57,568 nt of DNA from JBFLYC01 sp040756735 (GCA_040756735.1 JBFLYC010000021.1:1-57568); one strand, 5' to 3'. Numbered from the stretch's first letter, positions 42,735 to 51,317 are shown. Translations and numbers: made by a program. The notes: generated by a model not told the origin, from the sequence alone.

Positions 42735-42765
42735 AAAAGCTAACCCTAAATCCGGGTTGGCTTTT
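42735..42765 (+). terminator. Terminator of the CAP-domain gene
   Basis: AAAAGCTAACCC (42735-42746) pairs with GGGTTGGCTTTT (42754-42765) with one U-G pair; the right arm ends in TTTT. Confidence 0.85.
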
Positions 42766-42860
42766 ACCATATTTTTGGGCACAAAATTCTTCTTTTTGTT
42801 TTCACCATTGAGCTCCACCTGCATAATTTATAATAAAAATAGTTGACAGGTGGGACAGAA

Positions 42861-44207
42861 ATGGGAAGTATTATTTGGAAGGACAGAATTCTAATGTCCT
42901 TTTCTGAAGACAACAGAGAATTGATTGCATCTAGCCTTGACAGACTAAATATGGATTATCAATTGGTAAAATCTGACATCAAATTGCTTCCATCTTTAAA
43001 AAATAAAGTATTAATATTGAAAAGTCTGGATAAATCTGGTATTATAATAAGCTTTTTAGAGACCCTCAAAAAGGAACTCACCAAAGAAGGCGCTTTGGTT
43101 TTATTTGATGATGAAAGATATAATAAACAATCAGCAAAATATCTTGACACCCAAATGATAATCTGTTTATCGGAGAGTACTCAAGTTCCCTTTGACTTGG
43201 TAGTATACTTACCCATTAATGCCAGTGAGATCTCTTTGGCGCTGACCAGCAACTTGTTAAAACGTATTGCAGCAAGTGGAGCAAATATCTCCTATAAAGT
43301 AGCAAGCTTTTGGGATAAACTTTGTGCATATAAATATTGGAACTACTTGATCAACAACCCTACATCTACTATAGTCTTGCAGATAAGGAATTCTTCTATT
43401 TTTGAAAAATTTCATCAACAGTTATGCGATTGGATTAATAACAGTGTTAAAGATGAAATAGGTACCAAGCCAACAAAGGAGGATTTTGAGGCTATATCTT
43501 ATGTGCTTAGTGAGATTAATTCCAGTACTATGTCCAACAATTTGCTAAAGGAAAAACAATTGCTGGAACAGGTTATTTCAGAGAGAAAAGAACAAGAAGT
43601 ATTCCTAAAACAACTCACTGAAGCATGTAAGCAAAAAGAAGCAGAGATCAGAAAGTATGAAGACACCAGAGCAAAAATCTTAGAGGTGGAAAAAGCAGCC
43701 GAAATGATAGAAATAAAGGATAATGGGGAACCAGCTGAAGAGAATAATAAGCAGCAAGCCGCTAAAGGGTCTATAAATAGAAAAATAAAAAAAGCAGCAT
43801 TAAAGAAAATAGTCAACACTAAAGAGAAAAACTCCTATAACCAAGGAGGATTTGGGTACCGCCAGATATATGTCCCACAAGCTTTCCCAATTAGGATTCC
43901 TGTAGATGGGCCTGTGTATCAGTTTATTCGTCCTTCTCCTAAAACCACAACACGAAGCATAGTTCCTCCAAAGATACCAGTTGTTCCTCAATGGAGTTCC
44001 CCGAATCTTTTACGGCAATTTCATAATGCTACAAGCACCTTTAACAGAGGTTATGCCAAGACCTTTTGCCAGAATGAACCTTTGAAACCGCCGACTTCCA
44101 AGCAGGTAACAAAGACAGTCAAGAAAGCAACGGTTCCCACTATAGATGAAATGATTAATAATGCAAAAGACTTAAGCTCAGCAGTAGTTGAAGTTGCTGA
44201 AGAGTAA
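42861..44207 (+). CDS. Large protein of unknown function upstream of the gas-vesicle cluster
   Basis: The 448-residue product has an alpha/beta N-terminal part of about 150 residues with alternating strands (KVLILKSL, GALVLFDD, MIICLS, LVVYLPI), which look response-regulator- or Rossmann-like but without a clear phosphorylation site. A coiled coil follows (about 225-285), then a Lys-rich linker and a Pro/Arg/Tyr-rich, low-complexity C-terminus (YVPQAFPIRIPVDGPVYQFI). ATG 42861 follows CAGGTGGG. A hairpin ends the gene 340 bases before gvpA, same strand. A gas-vesicle role is possible by position only. Confidence 0.6.
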   Translation: MGSIIWKDRILMSFSEDNRELIASSLDRLNMDYQLVKSDIKLLPSLKNKVLILKSLDKSGIIISFLETLKKELTKEGALVLFDDERYNKQSAKYLDTQMIICLSESTQVPFDLVVYLPINASEISLALTSNLLKRIAASGANISYKVASFWDKLCAYKYWNYLINNPTSTIVLQIRNSSIFEKFHQQLCDWINNSVKDEIGTKPTKEDFEAISYVLSEINSSTMSNNLLKEKQLLEQVISERKEQEVFLKQLTEACKQKEAEIRKYEDTRAKILEVEKAAEMIEIKDNGEPAEENNKQQAAKGSINRKIKKAALKKIVNTKEKNSYNQGGFGYRQIYVPQAFPIRIPVDGPVYQFIRPSPKTTTRSIVPPKIPVVPQWSSPNLLRQFHNATSTFNRGYAKTFCQNEPLKPPTSKQVTKTVKKATVPTIDEMINNAKDLSSAVVEVAEE

Positions 44208-44211
44208 TTAA

Positions 44212-44234
44212 AACCCACCTGAATAAGGTGGGTT
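44212..44234 (+). terminator. Hairpin after the 448-residue gene
   Basis: AACCCACC (44212-44219) pairs with GGTGGGTT (44227-44234). The T-tract is poor, so read-through towards gvpA may occur. Confidence 0.65.
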
Positions 44235-44554
44235 ATAGCTTGTCATAAGCTTCACTAACAGCTTTAAATACAACTCCCCTGCACCCTGCCCTTATGCTCC
44301 CCTCTCAAACAGCATTCTAATTATGTTTTACCACACTTGGAAGGGTGTAGTGTTTAGGCGCCAATTTTTTTATTTCCCGCATATGTACATTGTTATTGAT
44401 GTTGAAATGAAATATCAAGGAAGTTTGCATTATTCAAAGTAAAAATCTTAAAAGTTTAACCTCACACTTTATTCCTATTACTCATATTATAAATTACAAC
44501 CCAGGATATTATATGATCGTTGGTTGAATAAACTTAAAAAGGAGGTAACTTCTA
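44235..44554 (+). promoter_or_regulatory. Intergenic leader of the gas-vesicle cluster
   Basis: 320 AT-rich bases before gvpA. Small repeats such as ACACTTGGAAGGGTGT (44333-44348 region) and several AT-rich -10-like boxes (for example TATAAA near 44490) occur, but I could not settle on one promoter. It must hold the main gvp promoter. No gene is seen. Confidence 0.45.
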
Positions 44555-44794
44555 ATGGGAATTAAAACTGCGGTACAATCATCTAGCTTAGCAGAAGTTC
44601 TCGACAGGGTGCTTGACAAGGGGATTGTAATTGATCTTTATGCGATAGTGTCGTTGGTAGGAATAGAACTCCTAGCAGTTGAAGCTAGAGTAGTAATTGC
44701 CAGTGTGGAAACCTGGCTTGTTTATGCCGAGGCAGTGGGTCTTCTAACTGATAAAAAGCACCATCCTAAACGTGCCGAAGCGATACCAGTATAA
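44555..44794 (+). CDS. gvpA: Gas vesicle major structural protein GvpA
   Basis: GvpA forms the ribs of the hollow protein shell of gas vesicles. The 79-residue product carries the family core: SSSLAEVLDRVLDKGIVIDLY, then VSLVGIELLAVEARVVIASV and ETWLVYAEAVGL. It starts at ATG 44555 behind AAAGGAGG, the best ribosome site of the cluster, as expected for the most abundant product. Gene order gvpA-gvpO-gvpH-like follows. Length and sequence are standard. Confidence 0.98.
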   Translation: MGIKTAVQSSSLAEVLDRVLDKGIVIDLYAIVSLVGIELLAVEARVVIASVETWLVYAEAVGLLTDKKHHPKRAEAIPV

Positions 44795-44858
44795 ATATCC
44801 CATTTTTTGCCAAGGCATACATAGTATGCCTTGGCATATCATTAAAAGGAGGTTTGCC

Positions 44859-45140
44859 TTGAAAATGTTATCCTTAGAAGAAGTTATATCCAAAACATTG
44901 TCATTTTTTGAAAGAATCTACAACCGTGAAGCACACATTACAGGAGTATCTCCTGAAAACGATGGCTGGCTCATTAATGTGGAAATAGTTGAAGAAGATG
45001 ACTACATGCGTAAAAGAGGCAGAAGAGAAGTCGTGGGCATATATGATGTAATGATAGACGGAAATCTTAAAGTAATTTCCTTTAAACGTACAGGTCTAAA
45101 AGAAAGAGGGACAATTACACCTAAAGATACTGGAGAGTGA
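44859..45140 (+). CDS. gvpO: Gas vesicle protein GvpO
   Basis: GvpO is a small accessory protein needed for gas vesicles in actinobacteria and haloarchaea. The 93-residue product has VSPENDGWLINVEIVEEDDYM and REVVGIYDVMIDGNLKVISF, which match the family core (a glycine-tryptophan turn, acidic strand and a Tyr-x-Val strand). TTG 44859 lies six bases after GGAGG; ATG 44865 is also possible. The longer open frame from 44772 overlaps gvpA and is not used. Confidence 0.88.
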   Translation: MKMLSLEEVISKTLSFFERIYNREAHITGVSPENDGWLINVEIVEEDDYMRKRGRREVVGIYDVMIDGNLKVISFKRTGLKERGTITPKDTGE

Positions 45141-45146
45141 TAGACA

Positions 45147-45635
45147 GTGAAAAATGACCATAATGATGATGTTAATTTTCAATTCAGCAAAATCTTTAGA
45201 GGTATCGGAAGCTTTCTGGACCTAATTACTGAGATGGCAGAAAATAACAGGCAAGAATACAGGCATAAAGGAAACTTTTCTTTAAATAACGATAAAGACT
45301 TAAAAGGCATGTACAACTTTTCTGTGAAGCTCGGTGCCATAAAAGATATTGAAAGCAATAGAGTTGATTCCATAAATCTAAACAAAAAACCTGAGCAAAT
45401 TATTGATATCTTTGATGAGGGGGATTATTTTTTTGTTCTCTTACAAGTACCTCAAGTAAAACCAGAGGAATTAACCGTTACCTTAAAGAACTGCCACACA
45501 CTAGTTGTTAAAACCCATGGACAAATTCTATATACAAGGGAGTATTCCATCCCTGCTGCAGTAACGGCAGAGGAATTACGGTGGAATTTAAACAACGGTA
45601 TTCTTGAAGTATATCTATACAAGTTAGGCAGGTGA
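45147..45635 (+). CDS. GvpH-like protein with Hsp20/alpha-crystallin domain
   Basis: The 162-residue protein has GMYNFSVKLG (the short motif shared by GvpH proteins) near residue 57 and a C-terminal small heat-shock domain (about 85-162): IIDIFDEGDYFFVLLQVPQV, PEELTVTLKN, then LRWNLNNGILEVYLYK. GvpH in haloarchaea is an Hsp20-like factor that acts with GvpE or GvpA folding. GTG 45147 follows GGAGAG. It precedes the AAA ATPase by nine bases, so a chaperone pair is suggested. Confidence 0.78.
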   Translation: MKNDHNDDVNFQFSKIFRGIGSFLDLITEMAENNRQEYRHKGNFSLNNDKDLKGMYNFSVKLGAIKDIESNRVDSINLNKKPEQIIDIFDEGDYFFVLLQVPQVKPEELTVTLKNCHTLVVKTHGQILYTREYSIPAAVTAEELRWNLNNGILEVYLYKLGR

Positions 45636-45644
45636 ATGACATAG

Positions 45645-47774
45645 ATGCTGGATCAGCATGCATTATCCTTCTATGTTATGGAAGCTAAAACTAAGGATGT
45701 TGGAAAAGGCATTGCGCGTCTGGATCCAACTGATATGGAAACACTAGGACTTATTAGTGGAGATATAATCAAGATCGTTGGTAAAGGATATAGTGCTGCC
45801 AGGGTTTTACCCTCTTATCCAGGAGAAAGGACAAAGCTAACTATCCAAATTGACGGAATAACCCGGGCAAATGCCAAGGTTAGCCTTGGTGATAAAGTCA
45901 AAATTGCAAAAACACGTTTTGATCCCGCAATTCAAGTCGAACTGCAAGCATTAATAAATTCTGTAGACTTAAAAAAGGTTGATTTAAGTCATTTTCCACT
46001 TATGTTGGAGGGTTTGCCCCTGGTGAAAGGGGATAAAGTGCGCTTAAATCTTTTTGGTACAGAAATGCATGACTATATTGTCGAAAACATCACCCCTCAA
46101 ACTGTTACTATAGTCACCAGGGAAACAAAGTTTTCCATCAGTAAGAAAACGGGCAAGAAAACACATCAAGGTATTACTTATGAAGATGTAGGAGGTTTAA
46201 AGAAAGAATTAAAAAAAATAAGAGAAATGATTGAATTTCCCATAAAATATCCAGAAATATTTTACAGGCTGGGTATTGAACCACCTAAAGGAGTTTTATT
46301 ATATGGTCCACCGGGTACAGGCAAGACACTAATAGCAAGGTCTGTAGCTCATGAGACCGATGCTTTTTTCATTCATATTAACGGACCGGAAATAATGGGT
46401 AAATACTATGGAGAAAGCGAAGCTCGTTTGCGTGAAGTATTTGAAAAAGCTAAGTCAAACGCCCCCAGCATAATTTTCTTGGATGAAATTGATGCCATTG
46501 CCCCCAAAAGAGATTCCGTCCAAGGCGAAGTGGAAAAGAGGGTTGTTGCACAGCTTTTAGCTCTAATGGATGGCATTCAATCCAGGGGGCAAGTTGTTGT
46601 AATTGGCGCTACAAATATTATTGAATCAATCGACCCAGCGTTGCGAAGACCCGGAAGATTTGACAGGGAAATAACCTTAAGAATTCCGGATGCAGAAGGA
46701 AGATTAGAAATATTGGAAATCCATACACGTGGAATGCCTTTAGCGGCTGATGTTAATTTACCTCTCATTGCCAGGATTACCCATGGGTTTGTTGGCGCTG
46801 ATCTTGAGGCGCTATGTCGGGAAGCTGCCATGGCATGTTTAAGAGAGATCTTTCCAAAAGTAGATTTATCAGCAGGATATTTACCACAAGATATCCTTTT
46901 CTCTTTGGAAGTGAATATGGAGCACTTCCAAGAAGCTTTAAAAGAAGTGGAACCTTCCACTACCAGAGAGGTAATGATAGAAATTCCAGACATCGGGTGG
47001 AATTCTATAGGAGGGTTGAAGGACGTAAAAGCGCAATTACAGGAAGCCATTGAATTACCCTTAAAGCACCCGGCACTGCTGCTGGAATATGGGATTGAGC
47101 CATACAAGGGCATTTTACTATATGGAAAATCCGGATCGGGTAAAACCATGCTGGCCAAGGCAGTAGCCAGTAAAAGTGAGGCTAACTTTATACTGGTCAA
47201 CGGCCCATCTCTTTTATCAAAATGGGTAGGTGAAACTGAAAAAGGCATTAGAGAAATCTTTCGAAAAGCAAAACAAGCATCCCCCTGTATAGTTTTTTTT
47301 GATGAAATTGATGCGCTTATACCAAGAAGAGGTTTGAACTCAGATTCCCCCTATACTGACCGTATAATAAGTCAGCTTTTAGTGGAAATAGATGGTCTTG
47401 TTGAACTAAGAGGAGTATTCCTGTTAGCAGCTACCAATCGTTTGGATTTACTAGATCCTGCTGTGTTAAGACCGGGACGTTTCGATTTGTTAATAGAGAT
47501 TCCCCTTCCAGATGAGGATAGCCGCTTAGAAATACTAAAAATTTATACAAAGGGGAAACCATTAGCCCCCCACCTCTCTTTCGAGGAACTTGTAAAGATG
47601 ACTGATGGTTTATCCGGTGCGGAGATTAAATCGCTGTGCAGGGAAGCGGTCTTAGAAGTATTCAGGGAAACAAATCATCAATTTTTGATTGCCCCAACAA
47701 ACAACTTAAATATGATTGTGCAGCAAGTACACTTTCAAAAAGCATTCGAAAAACTTATCCGAAATGAGGTGTAA
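45645..47774 (+). CDS. CDC48/VAT-type double AAA ATPase in the gas-vesicle cluster
   Basis: The 709-residue protein has the whole CDC48 layout. Residues 1-90 are the N-domain double-psi barrel (IARLDPTDMETLGLISGD). The first ATPase has Walker A GPPGTGKT (221-228), Walker B IIFLDEIDA and RRPGRFD. The second has a changed Walker A, GKSGSGKT (494-501), Walker B IVFFDEIDA and RPGRFD. Such unfoldases remodel protein complexes and are common in archaea, rare in bacteria. It sits in the gvp cluster, same strand, 9 bases after the Hsp20-like gene and 2 bases before gvpF/L. A role in assembly or turnover of vesicle proteins is inferred. Confidence 0.92.
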   Translation: MLDQHALSFYVMEAKTKDVGKGIARLDPTDMETLGLISGDIIKIVGKGYSAARVLPSYPGERTKLTIQIDGITRANAKVSLGDKVKIAKTRFDPAIQVELQALINSVDLKKVDLSHFPLMLEGLPLVKGDKVRLNLFGTEMHDYIVENITPQTVTIVTRETKFSISKKTGKKTHQGITYEDVGGLKKELKKIREMIEFPIKYPEIFYRLGIEPPKGVLLYGPPGTGKTLIARSVAHETDAFFIHINGPEIMGKYYGESEARLREVFEKAKSNAPSIIFLDEIDAIAPKRDSVQGEVEKRVVAQLLALMDGIQSRGQVVVIGATNIIESIDPALRRPGRFDREITLRIPDAEGRLEILEIHTRGMPLAADVNLPLIARITHGFVGADLEALCREAAMACLREIFPKVDLSAGYLPQDILFSLEVNMEHFQEALKEVEPSTTREVMIEIPDIGWNSIGGLKDVKAQLQEAIELPLKHPALLLEYGIEPYKGILLYGKSGSGKTMLAKAVASKSEANFILVNGPSLLSKWVGETEKGIREIFRKAKQASPCIVFFDEIDALIPRRGLNSDSPYTDRIISQLLVEIDGLVELRGVFLLAATNRLDLLDPAVLRPGRFDLLIEIPLPDEDSRLEILKIYTKGKPLAPHLSFEELVKMTDGLSGAEIKSLCREAVLEVFRETNHQFLIAPTNNLNMIVQQVHFQKAFEKLIRNEV

Positions 47775-47776
47775 GA

Positions 47777-48523
47777 ATGACTAAAACAGCTAAATACCTA
47801 TACGGTATCATCCCCCTGGGAGAAAAGACCTGTTTTGATATGGATGGTATTGACAATAATTCAGAGGTATATACCATTACCCATAAAGACATATCTGCGG
47901 TAGTAAGCGATGTCGAGGCAAAAATCTTTGACCCAACCAGAGAAAATGTTCTCGCACACAACATGATCATTTCTACTATAATGGAGAAGTTTTCCATCAT
48001 TCCCGCAAAGTTCGGGACAGTATTTACATCTTCAACAGATGTGGAAATTTTTCTAGAAAAAATCTATTCTACATCTTTAAATATCCTTGATGAAATTAAC
48101 AATAAAGTAGAATTCGGCCTTAAAGTTTTCTGGACAGAAGAAAGCTTTGCAGAACTCATTGACACCAAAGATGTTAGAGAACTGCACAATAAAACAAAGA
48201 CCGCACAACATAAAGATAACAGTTATTTAAAAATGGAATTAGGTATGCTTGTAAAAGACATTGCGGATGATAAACGTGCTTATTATTTGAAAGAAATCCA
48301 TGAAAAAATTGCAAAAATATCTTTCAAGAACAAACTAAATGAAAATATCGGTGCAAAAATGGTCTTTAATGCTGCTTATTTAGTAAAAAAACAAAAAGTA
48401 GATGAATTTCAAGAAACAGTAGGAAAACTTATTGATCAACACAAAGATACCTTAGAGGTTAAGTTTACCGGTCCATGGCCGCCTTACAACTTCACTGCAA
48501 TGAAAATCAAAATTAAACGCTAA
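47777..48523 (+). CDS. Gas vesicle protein GvpF/GvpL family (first copy)
   Basis: GvpF/L proteins are ferredoxin-like two-domain accessory proteins needed early in vesicle assembly; they contact GvpA. The 248-residue product starts KYLYGIIPLGEKTCF and has IIPAKFGTVFTSSTDVEIFL and the C-terminal VKFTGPWPPYNF signature. F and L cannot be separated by eye. ATG 47777 follows GAGGTG and the stop of the ATPase gene. Two paralogs follow, at 49056 and 50466. Confidence 0.93.
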   Translation: MTKTAKYLYGIIPLGEKTCFDMDGIDNNSEVYTITHKDISAVVSDVEAKIFDPTRENVLAHNMIISTIMEKFSIIPAKFGTVFTSSTDVEIFLEKIYSTSLNILDEINNKVEFGLKVFWTEESFAELIDTKDVRELHNKTKTAQHKDNSYLKMELGMLVKDIADDKRAYYLKEIHEKIAKISFKNKLNENIGAKMVFNAAYLVKKQKVDEFQETVGKLIDQHKDTLEVKFTGPWPPYNFTAMKIKIKR

Positions 48524-48551
48524 AACAATAGGTAATAAGGAGTGCATTAAA

Positions 48552-48825
48552 TTGCTAATCAAGTTGTTTTTTCGAACTGCCTCTAAGAGGCGTTATTAAC
48601 GTAGCTGAAAAAATCAGAGATCAGGTTGACCAGGAACTGTATAGTGAAGACCGCATCCAAATGGAAATTGTGGAGCTGCACCTCGCATTTGAAATGAAAC
48701 AGATTGACGAGACAGATTTTATCAAAAAAGAAACAGAACTTCTCCAAAGGCTTCATGAGATAAAACAAAGACAAGCAGATGCAATAGAAGATTATTTTGA
48801 AGCGGAAGATCCATGGCAAATTTAA
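48552..48825 (+). CDS. gvpG: Gas vesicle protein GvpG, split by a +1 frameshift at a T6 run
   Basis: GvpG is a small accessory protein, rich in Glu and Arg. Reading from TTG 48552 behind AAGGAG gives LIKLFF, then the frame closes at TAA 48597. Moving one base forward after the T run (48567-48572) gives a proper GvpG: FFELPLRGVINVAEKIRDQV and then QELYSEDRIQMEIVEL, ending at TAA 48823, about 90 residues. The second frame has no ATG, GTG or TTG of its own before the conserved part. One T fewer would restore the gene. The cause may be an assembly error, a real mutation, phase variation or programmed +1 shifting (TTT TTT C). Confidence 0.82.
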
Positions 48826-48859
48826 GTATGTTGAGTAATTATGAAATGGAGGATTGAGA

Positions 48860-49063
48860 ATGGATGACATTGGCGCCAAGACTAAAGACGTAACACTTCT
48901 TGAGGTTCTTGATCGTTTGATCGATAAAGGTGTTGTCCTCCACGGCGATCTGGTTATTTCTATTGCAAATATAGATTTAATATATGTTGGCCTACGTTTA
49001 ATAATAACATCTGTTGATACAATGCAGCGCTGTTACGAAAGAGGGGTAATTGGCCATGTCTAA
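48860..49063 (+). CDS. GvpS/GvpJ-type minor gas vesicle protein (GvpA family)
   Basis: This 67-residue relative of GvpA has TLLEVLDRLIDKGVVLHGDL and VISIANIDLIYVGLRLIIT, which fit the J/S/M group of minor shell proteins thought to shape the ends of the vesicle. The residues GDLVISIANIDLIY resemble GvpS of Bacillus megaterium more than GvpJ, but the call is not certain. ATG 48860 lies seven bases after GGAGG; the TTG before it is too close. It overlaps the next gene by eight bases. Confidence 0.85.
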   Translation: MDDIGAKTKDVTLLEVLDRLIDKGVVLHGDLVISIANIDLIYVGLRLIITSVDTMQRCYERGVIGHV

Positions 49064-49778
49064 AAAGCAATATTTGTATTGTATAGTTGAGACCCCTAAA
49101 ATTGACATTATTCCTTGTAAAGGCATTTTTAATTGTAAACCGTATATGGTACGTTATCATGATATTGGCGCAGTTACAAGCGAAATATCAGCGACCTGTG
49201 TGGAAATAAATGCCGAAACAGTATTAAGTCATGAGGAAGTAGTTGAATACATGATGATGGATCATACAGTCTTACCAGTAAGATTTGGGACTTTACTTAA
49301 TAGCGTTGATGATATTAAAGCTGCACTGAAGGCTAATGAGAAAGCCATAGATAATAATTTTAATAAAGTTAGGGGTCAGGTGGAACTAGGTTTAAAGGTT
49401 ATCTTGAGAAATATACCCGAAGACCTCCCGCATACAATCGAAGATGATGTGTATGAAGACAATTTAACCCCAGGTCGACACTATCTCTTAAAAAAGCTTA
49501 AACAAGAAGAAAACACAAGGAAAAGGCTTGAAGACGCATCCCCAACTATTGATGAAATATACCATACTCTAAATAAATACTCTTTACAAAGCACAATAAG
49601 AAAGCTATCAACAGAGAGAATGTTATTGAATTCTTCTTATCTTGTGCCAAAAGAAAATATAGATGCCTTTAAAACAACCGTAGAAATACTCCGAAAAAGG
49701 TATCCTTCCTTAATACTTCTGTTCAGCGGCCCTTGGCCTGCTTATAATTTTGTAAACTTAGACGAGGGGAGCGATTAA
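49056..49778 (+). CDS. Gas vesicle protein GvpF/GvpL family (second copy)
   Basis: The 240-residue paralog starts KKQYLYCIVETPKID and has MDHTVLPVRFGTLLNSVDDI and the terminal signature LLFSGPWPAYNFV. It is more like GvpF of Bacillus (VLPVRFGT) than the first copy. ATG 49056 or TTG 49050 may be the start; both are close to GAGGGG. Its gene overlaps the GvpS-like gene and is four bases from gvpK, so translation is probably coupled along this stretch. Confidence 0.93.
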   Translation: MSKKQYLYCIVETPKIDIIPCKGIFNCKPYMVRYHDIGAVTSEISATCVEINAETVLSHEEVVEYMMMDHTVLPVRFGTLLNSVDDIKAALKANEKAIDNNFNKVRGQVELGLKVILRNIPEDLPHTIEDDVYEDNLTPGRHYLLKKLKQEENTRKRLEDASPTIDEIYHTLNKYSLQSTIRKLSTERMLLNSSYLVPKENIDAFKTTVEILRKRYPSLILLFSGPWPAYNFVNLDEGSD

Positions 49779-49781
49779 AAA

Positions 49782-50126
49782 ATGCTAAATGATATTCCTA
49801 ACTTAACAGATAAAGAAGCCCAAGATTGTGCAGGTGAAATCAGAAAAAGCCATAGAGGTCTTCCACAACGAATTAACGCCGACCCCCAATCTGTTGAACA
49901 AGGGCTTGCCAAGCTTGTTTTAACATTAATAGAATTGATTCGAAAACTAATGGAAAAACAAGCTATTAGAAGAGTAGAAAGCGGTAATTTAACTGATGAG
50001 GAAATTGATAGAATGGGAGAAACCTTCATCAAGTTAGAAGAAAAAATGACAGAACTCAAAGAGATTTTCGGTCTGGAAGATGAGGATTTAAACATTGATT
50101 TAGGTCCTTTGGGTAATCTAATGTAA
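49782..50126 (+). CDS. gvpK: Gas vesicle protein GvpK
   Basis: GvpK is an essential accessory protein in most gvp clusters. The 114-residue product contains the family block INADPQSVEQGLAKLVLTLI and then ELIRKLMEKQAIRRVESGNL followed by DEEIDRMGETFIKLEEKM. It starts at ATG 49782 with GAGGGGAG upstream. The sequence is complete, and the assignment is secure. Confidence 0.96.
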   Translation: MLNDIPNLTDKEAQDCAGEIRKSHRGLPQRINADPQSVEQGLAKLVLTLIELIRKLMEKQAIRRVESGNLTDEEIDRMGETFIKLEEKMTELKEIFGLEDEDLNIDLGPLGNLM

Positions 50127-50156
50127 CCAATAACATAAGGTGAGGAGGTTTTGTAC

Positions 50157-50462
50157 ATGAGCGTTGCACGTGCTTCTCAATCGTCAAGTTTAGCTGATGT
50201 TCTTGAAAAGATTCTTGATAAAGGGGTCGTAGTAGCTGGAGATATTAAAATATCAATAGCTGATATAGAATTATTAACAATAAAAATTAGATTGGTTATT
50301 TGTTCAGTTGACAAGGCCATGGAAATTGGCATTAATTGGTGGCAGACTGACCCTCACCTGAACAATTTGGCTAAGCCAGAAGAAGACAAAAGACTAAGCG
50401 AGAAAATTGAACGTCTTGAAGCACAACTAGCAAGAGTTACTTCTAATCTGCTGGGGGTATAA
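50157..50462 (+). CDS. GvpJ-type minor gas vesicle protein (GvpA family with C-terminal tail)
   Basis: The 101-residue protein has the GvpA-like core SSSLADVLEKILDKGVVVAG and DIKISIADIELLTIKIRLVI, and an extra 40-residue charged tail (PEEDKRLSEKIERLEAQLAR) that looks like a short coiled coil. Core plus tail is the usual GvpJ/GvpM form. ATG 50157 lies eight bases after GGAGG; the TTG at 50151 is too close. It is three bases from the third gvpF/L gene. Confidence 0.87.
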   Translation: MSVARASQSSSLADVLEKILDKGVVVAGDIKISIADIELLTIKIRLVICSVDKAMEIGINWWQTDPHLNNLAKPEEDKRLSEKIERLEAQLARVTSNLLGV

Positions 50463-50465
50463 TCA

Positions 50466-51278
50466 ATGGAAGGACTCTATGCTTATTGTGTGCTTGGTAA
50501 TATATATGACAACAAGAGGATTTTATTAAATGAGGGAATAGACCCTAAGTTTCCTGTTTATGTAATTAATTATGCTGCATTTGGGGCCGCTGTAAGTAAA
50601 GTATCACTTGCTGAATTTGGTGAAGATGCCTTGCACGAGAACATTCAAAATAACCTTAAATGGGTAGAAAACAAAGCGCGCTCCCATTCATTTATTATAG
50701 AAGTACTCAGCGACAATCATGATGTGATACCTTTCAGATTTTGTACAATTTATAACAACGAACATAATATTTTAAAAATGCTGCAAAATCAGTACTCTCA
50801 ATTTTGCGAATTACTAGAGAAAATTAACAACAAATCCGAATGGACTCTGAAAGTAATCTGCAATATTGAGAAATTCAATGCTAAGATTGTTCAGGAAAAA
50901 AGCCTAGAGTTAGACCGTCAATTGCTAAGTAAGTCACGTGGAGCTGCATATTTACTAAAAAAGAAGTTCGATGCTCTTATAAAGGAGGAAGTAGAAAACT
51001 GCTTAACCAGTAGTGTGAATAGTATCTATAACAGTGTTGCAGTAAAGTTTGGTGAAGATATAGTTGTTGATAACAATCCTGTCCATGAAACTGCGGACAA
51101 AAATATTCGGTGTCTTCAAAAATGGTCATTACTAATTAATAAAAATCATAAAGATAGTTTTTTAGGAAAAATACAGGAAATTAACAGGACAATCAGCCAG
51201 GAAGGTTTGTACATTGATCTTACTGGGCCATGGCCACCTTACAGCTTTACTGTTTTGAATAATAAAGAGGAAAAGTAA
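50466..51278 (+). CDS. Gas vesicle protein GvpF/GvpL family (third copy, longer)
   Basis: The 270-residue paralog begins EGLYAYCVLGNIYDNKRI and shows DVIPFRFCTIYNNEHNILKM (the family's RFGT is RFCT) and the terminal IDLTGPWPPYSFTVL. It has about 20 more residues than the other two, mostly in the middle helical region. ATG 50466 follows GGGGG. Three GvpF/L paralogs per cluster are common where GvpL and GvpF have split roles. Confidence 0.92.
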   Translation: MEGLYAYCVLGNIYDNKRILLNEGIDPKFPVYVINYAAFGAAVSKVSLAEFGEDALHENIQNNLKWVENKARSHSFIIEVLSDNHDVIPFRFCTIYNNEHNILKMLQNQYSQFCELLEKINNKSEWTLKVICNIEKFNAKIVQEKSLELDRQLLSKSRGAAYLLKKKFDALIKEEVENCLTSSVNSIYNSVAVKFGEDIVVDNNPVHETADKNIRCLQKWSLLINKNHKDSFLGKIQEINRTISQEGLYIDLTGPWPPYSFTVLNNKEEK

Positions 51279-51317
51279 GGCATGATAAATGCATGCAACA
51301 AAGGAGGTCTGTGAAGA

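Noticed and set aside
46577..47248. Minus-strand open frame of 223 codons inside the CDC48 gene
   Set aside because: It is antisense to the conserved ATPase core and has no family pattern or ribosome site; a composition shadow.
48552..48599. The stop in gvpG as a selenocysteine or recoded codon
   Set aside because: The stop is TAA and the conserved part lies in another frame, so a frameshift explains it and stop recoding does not.
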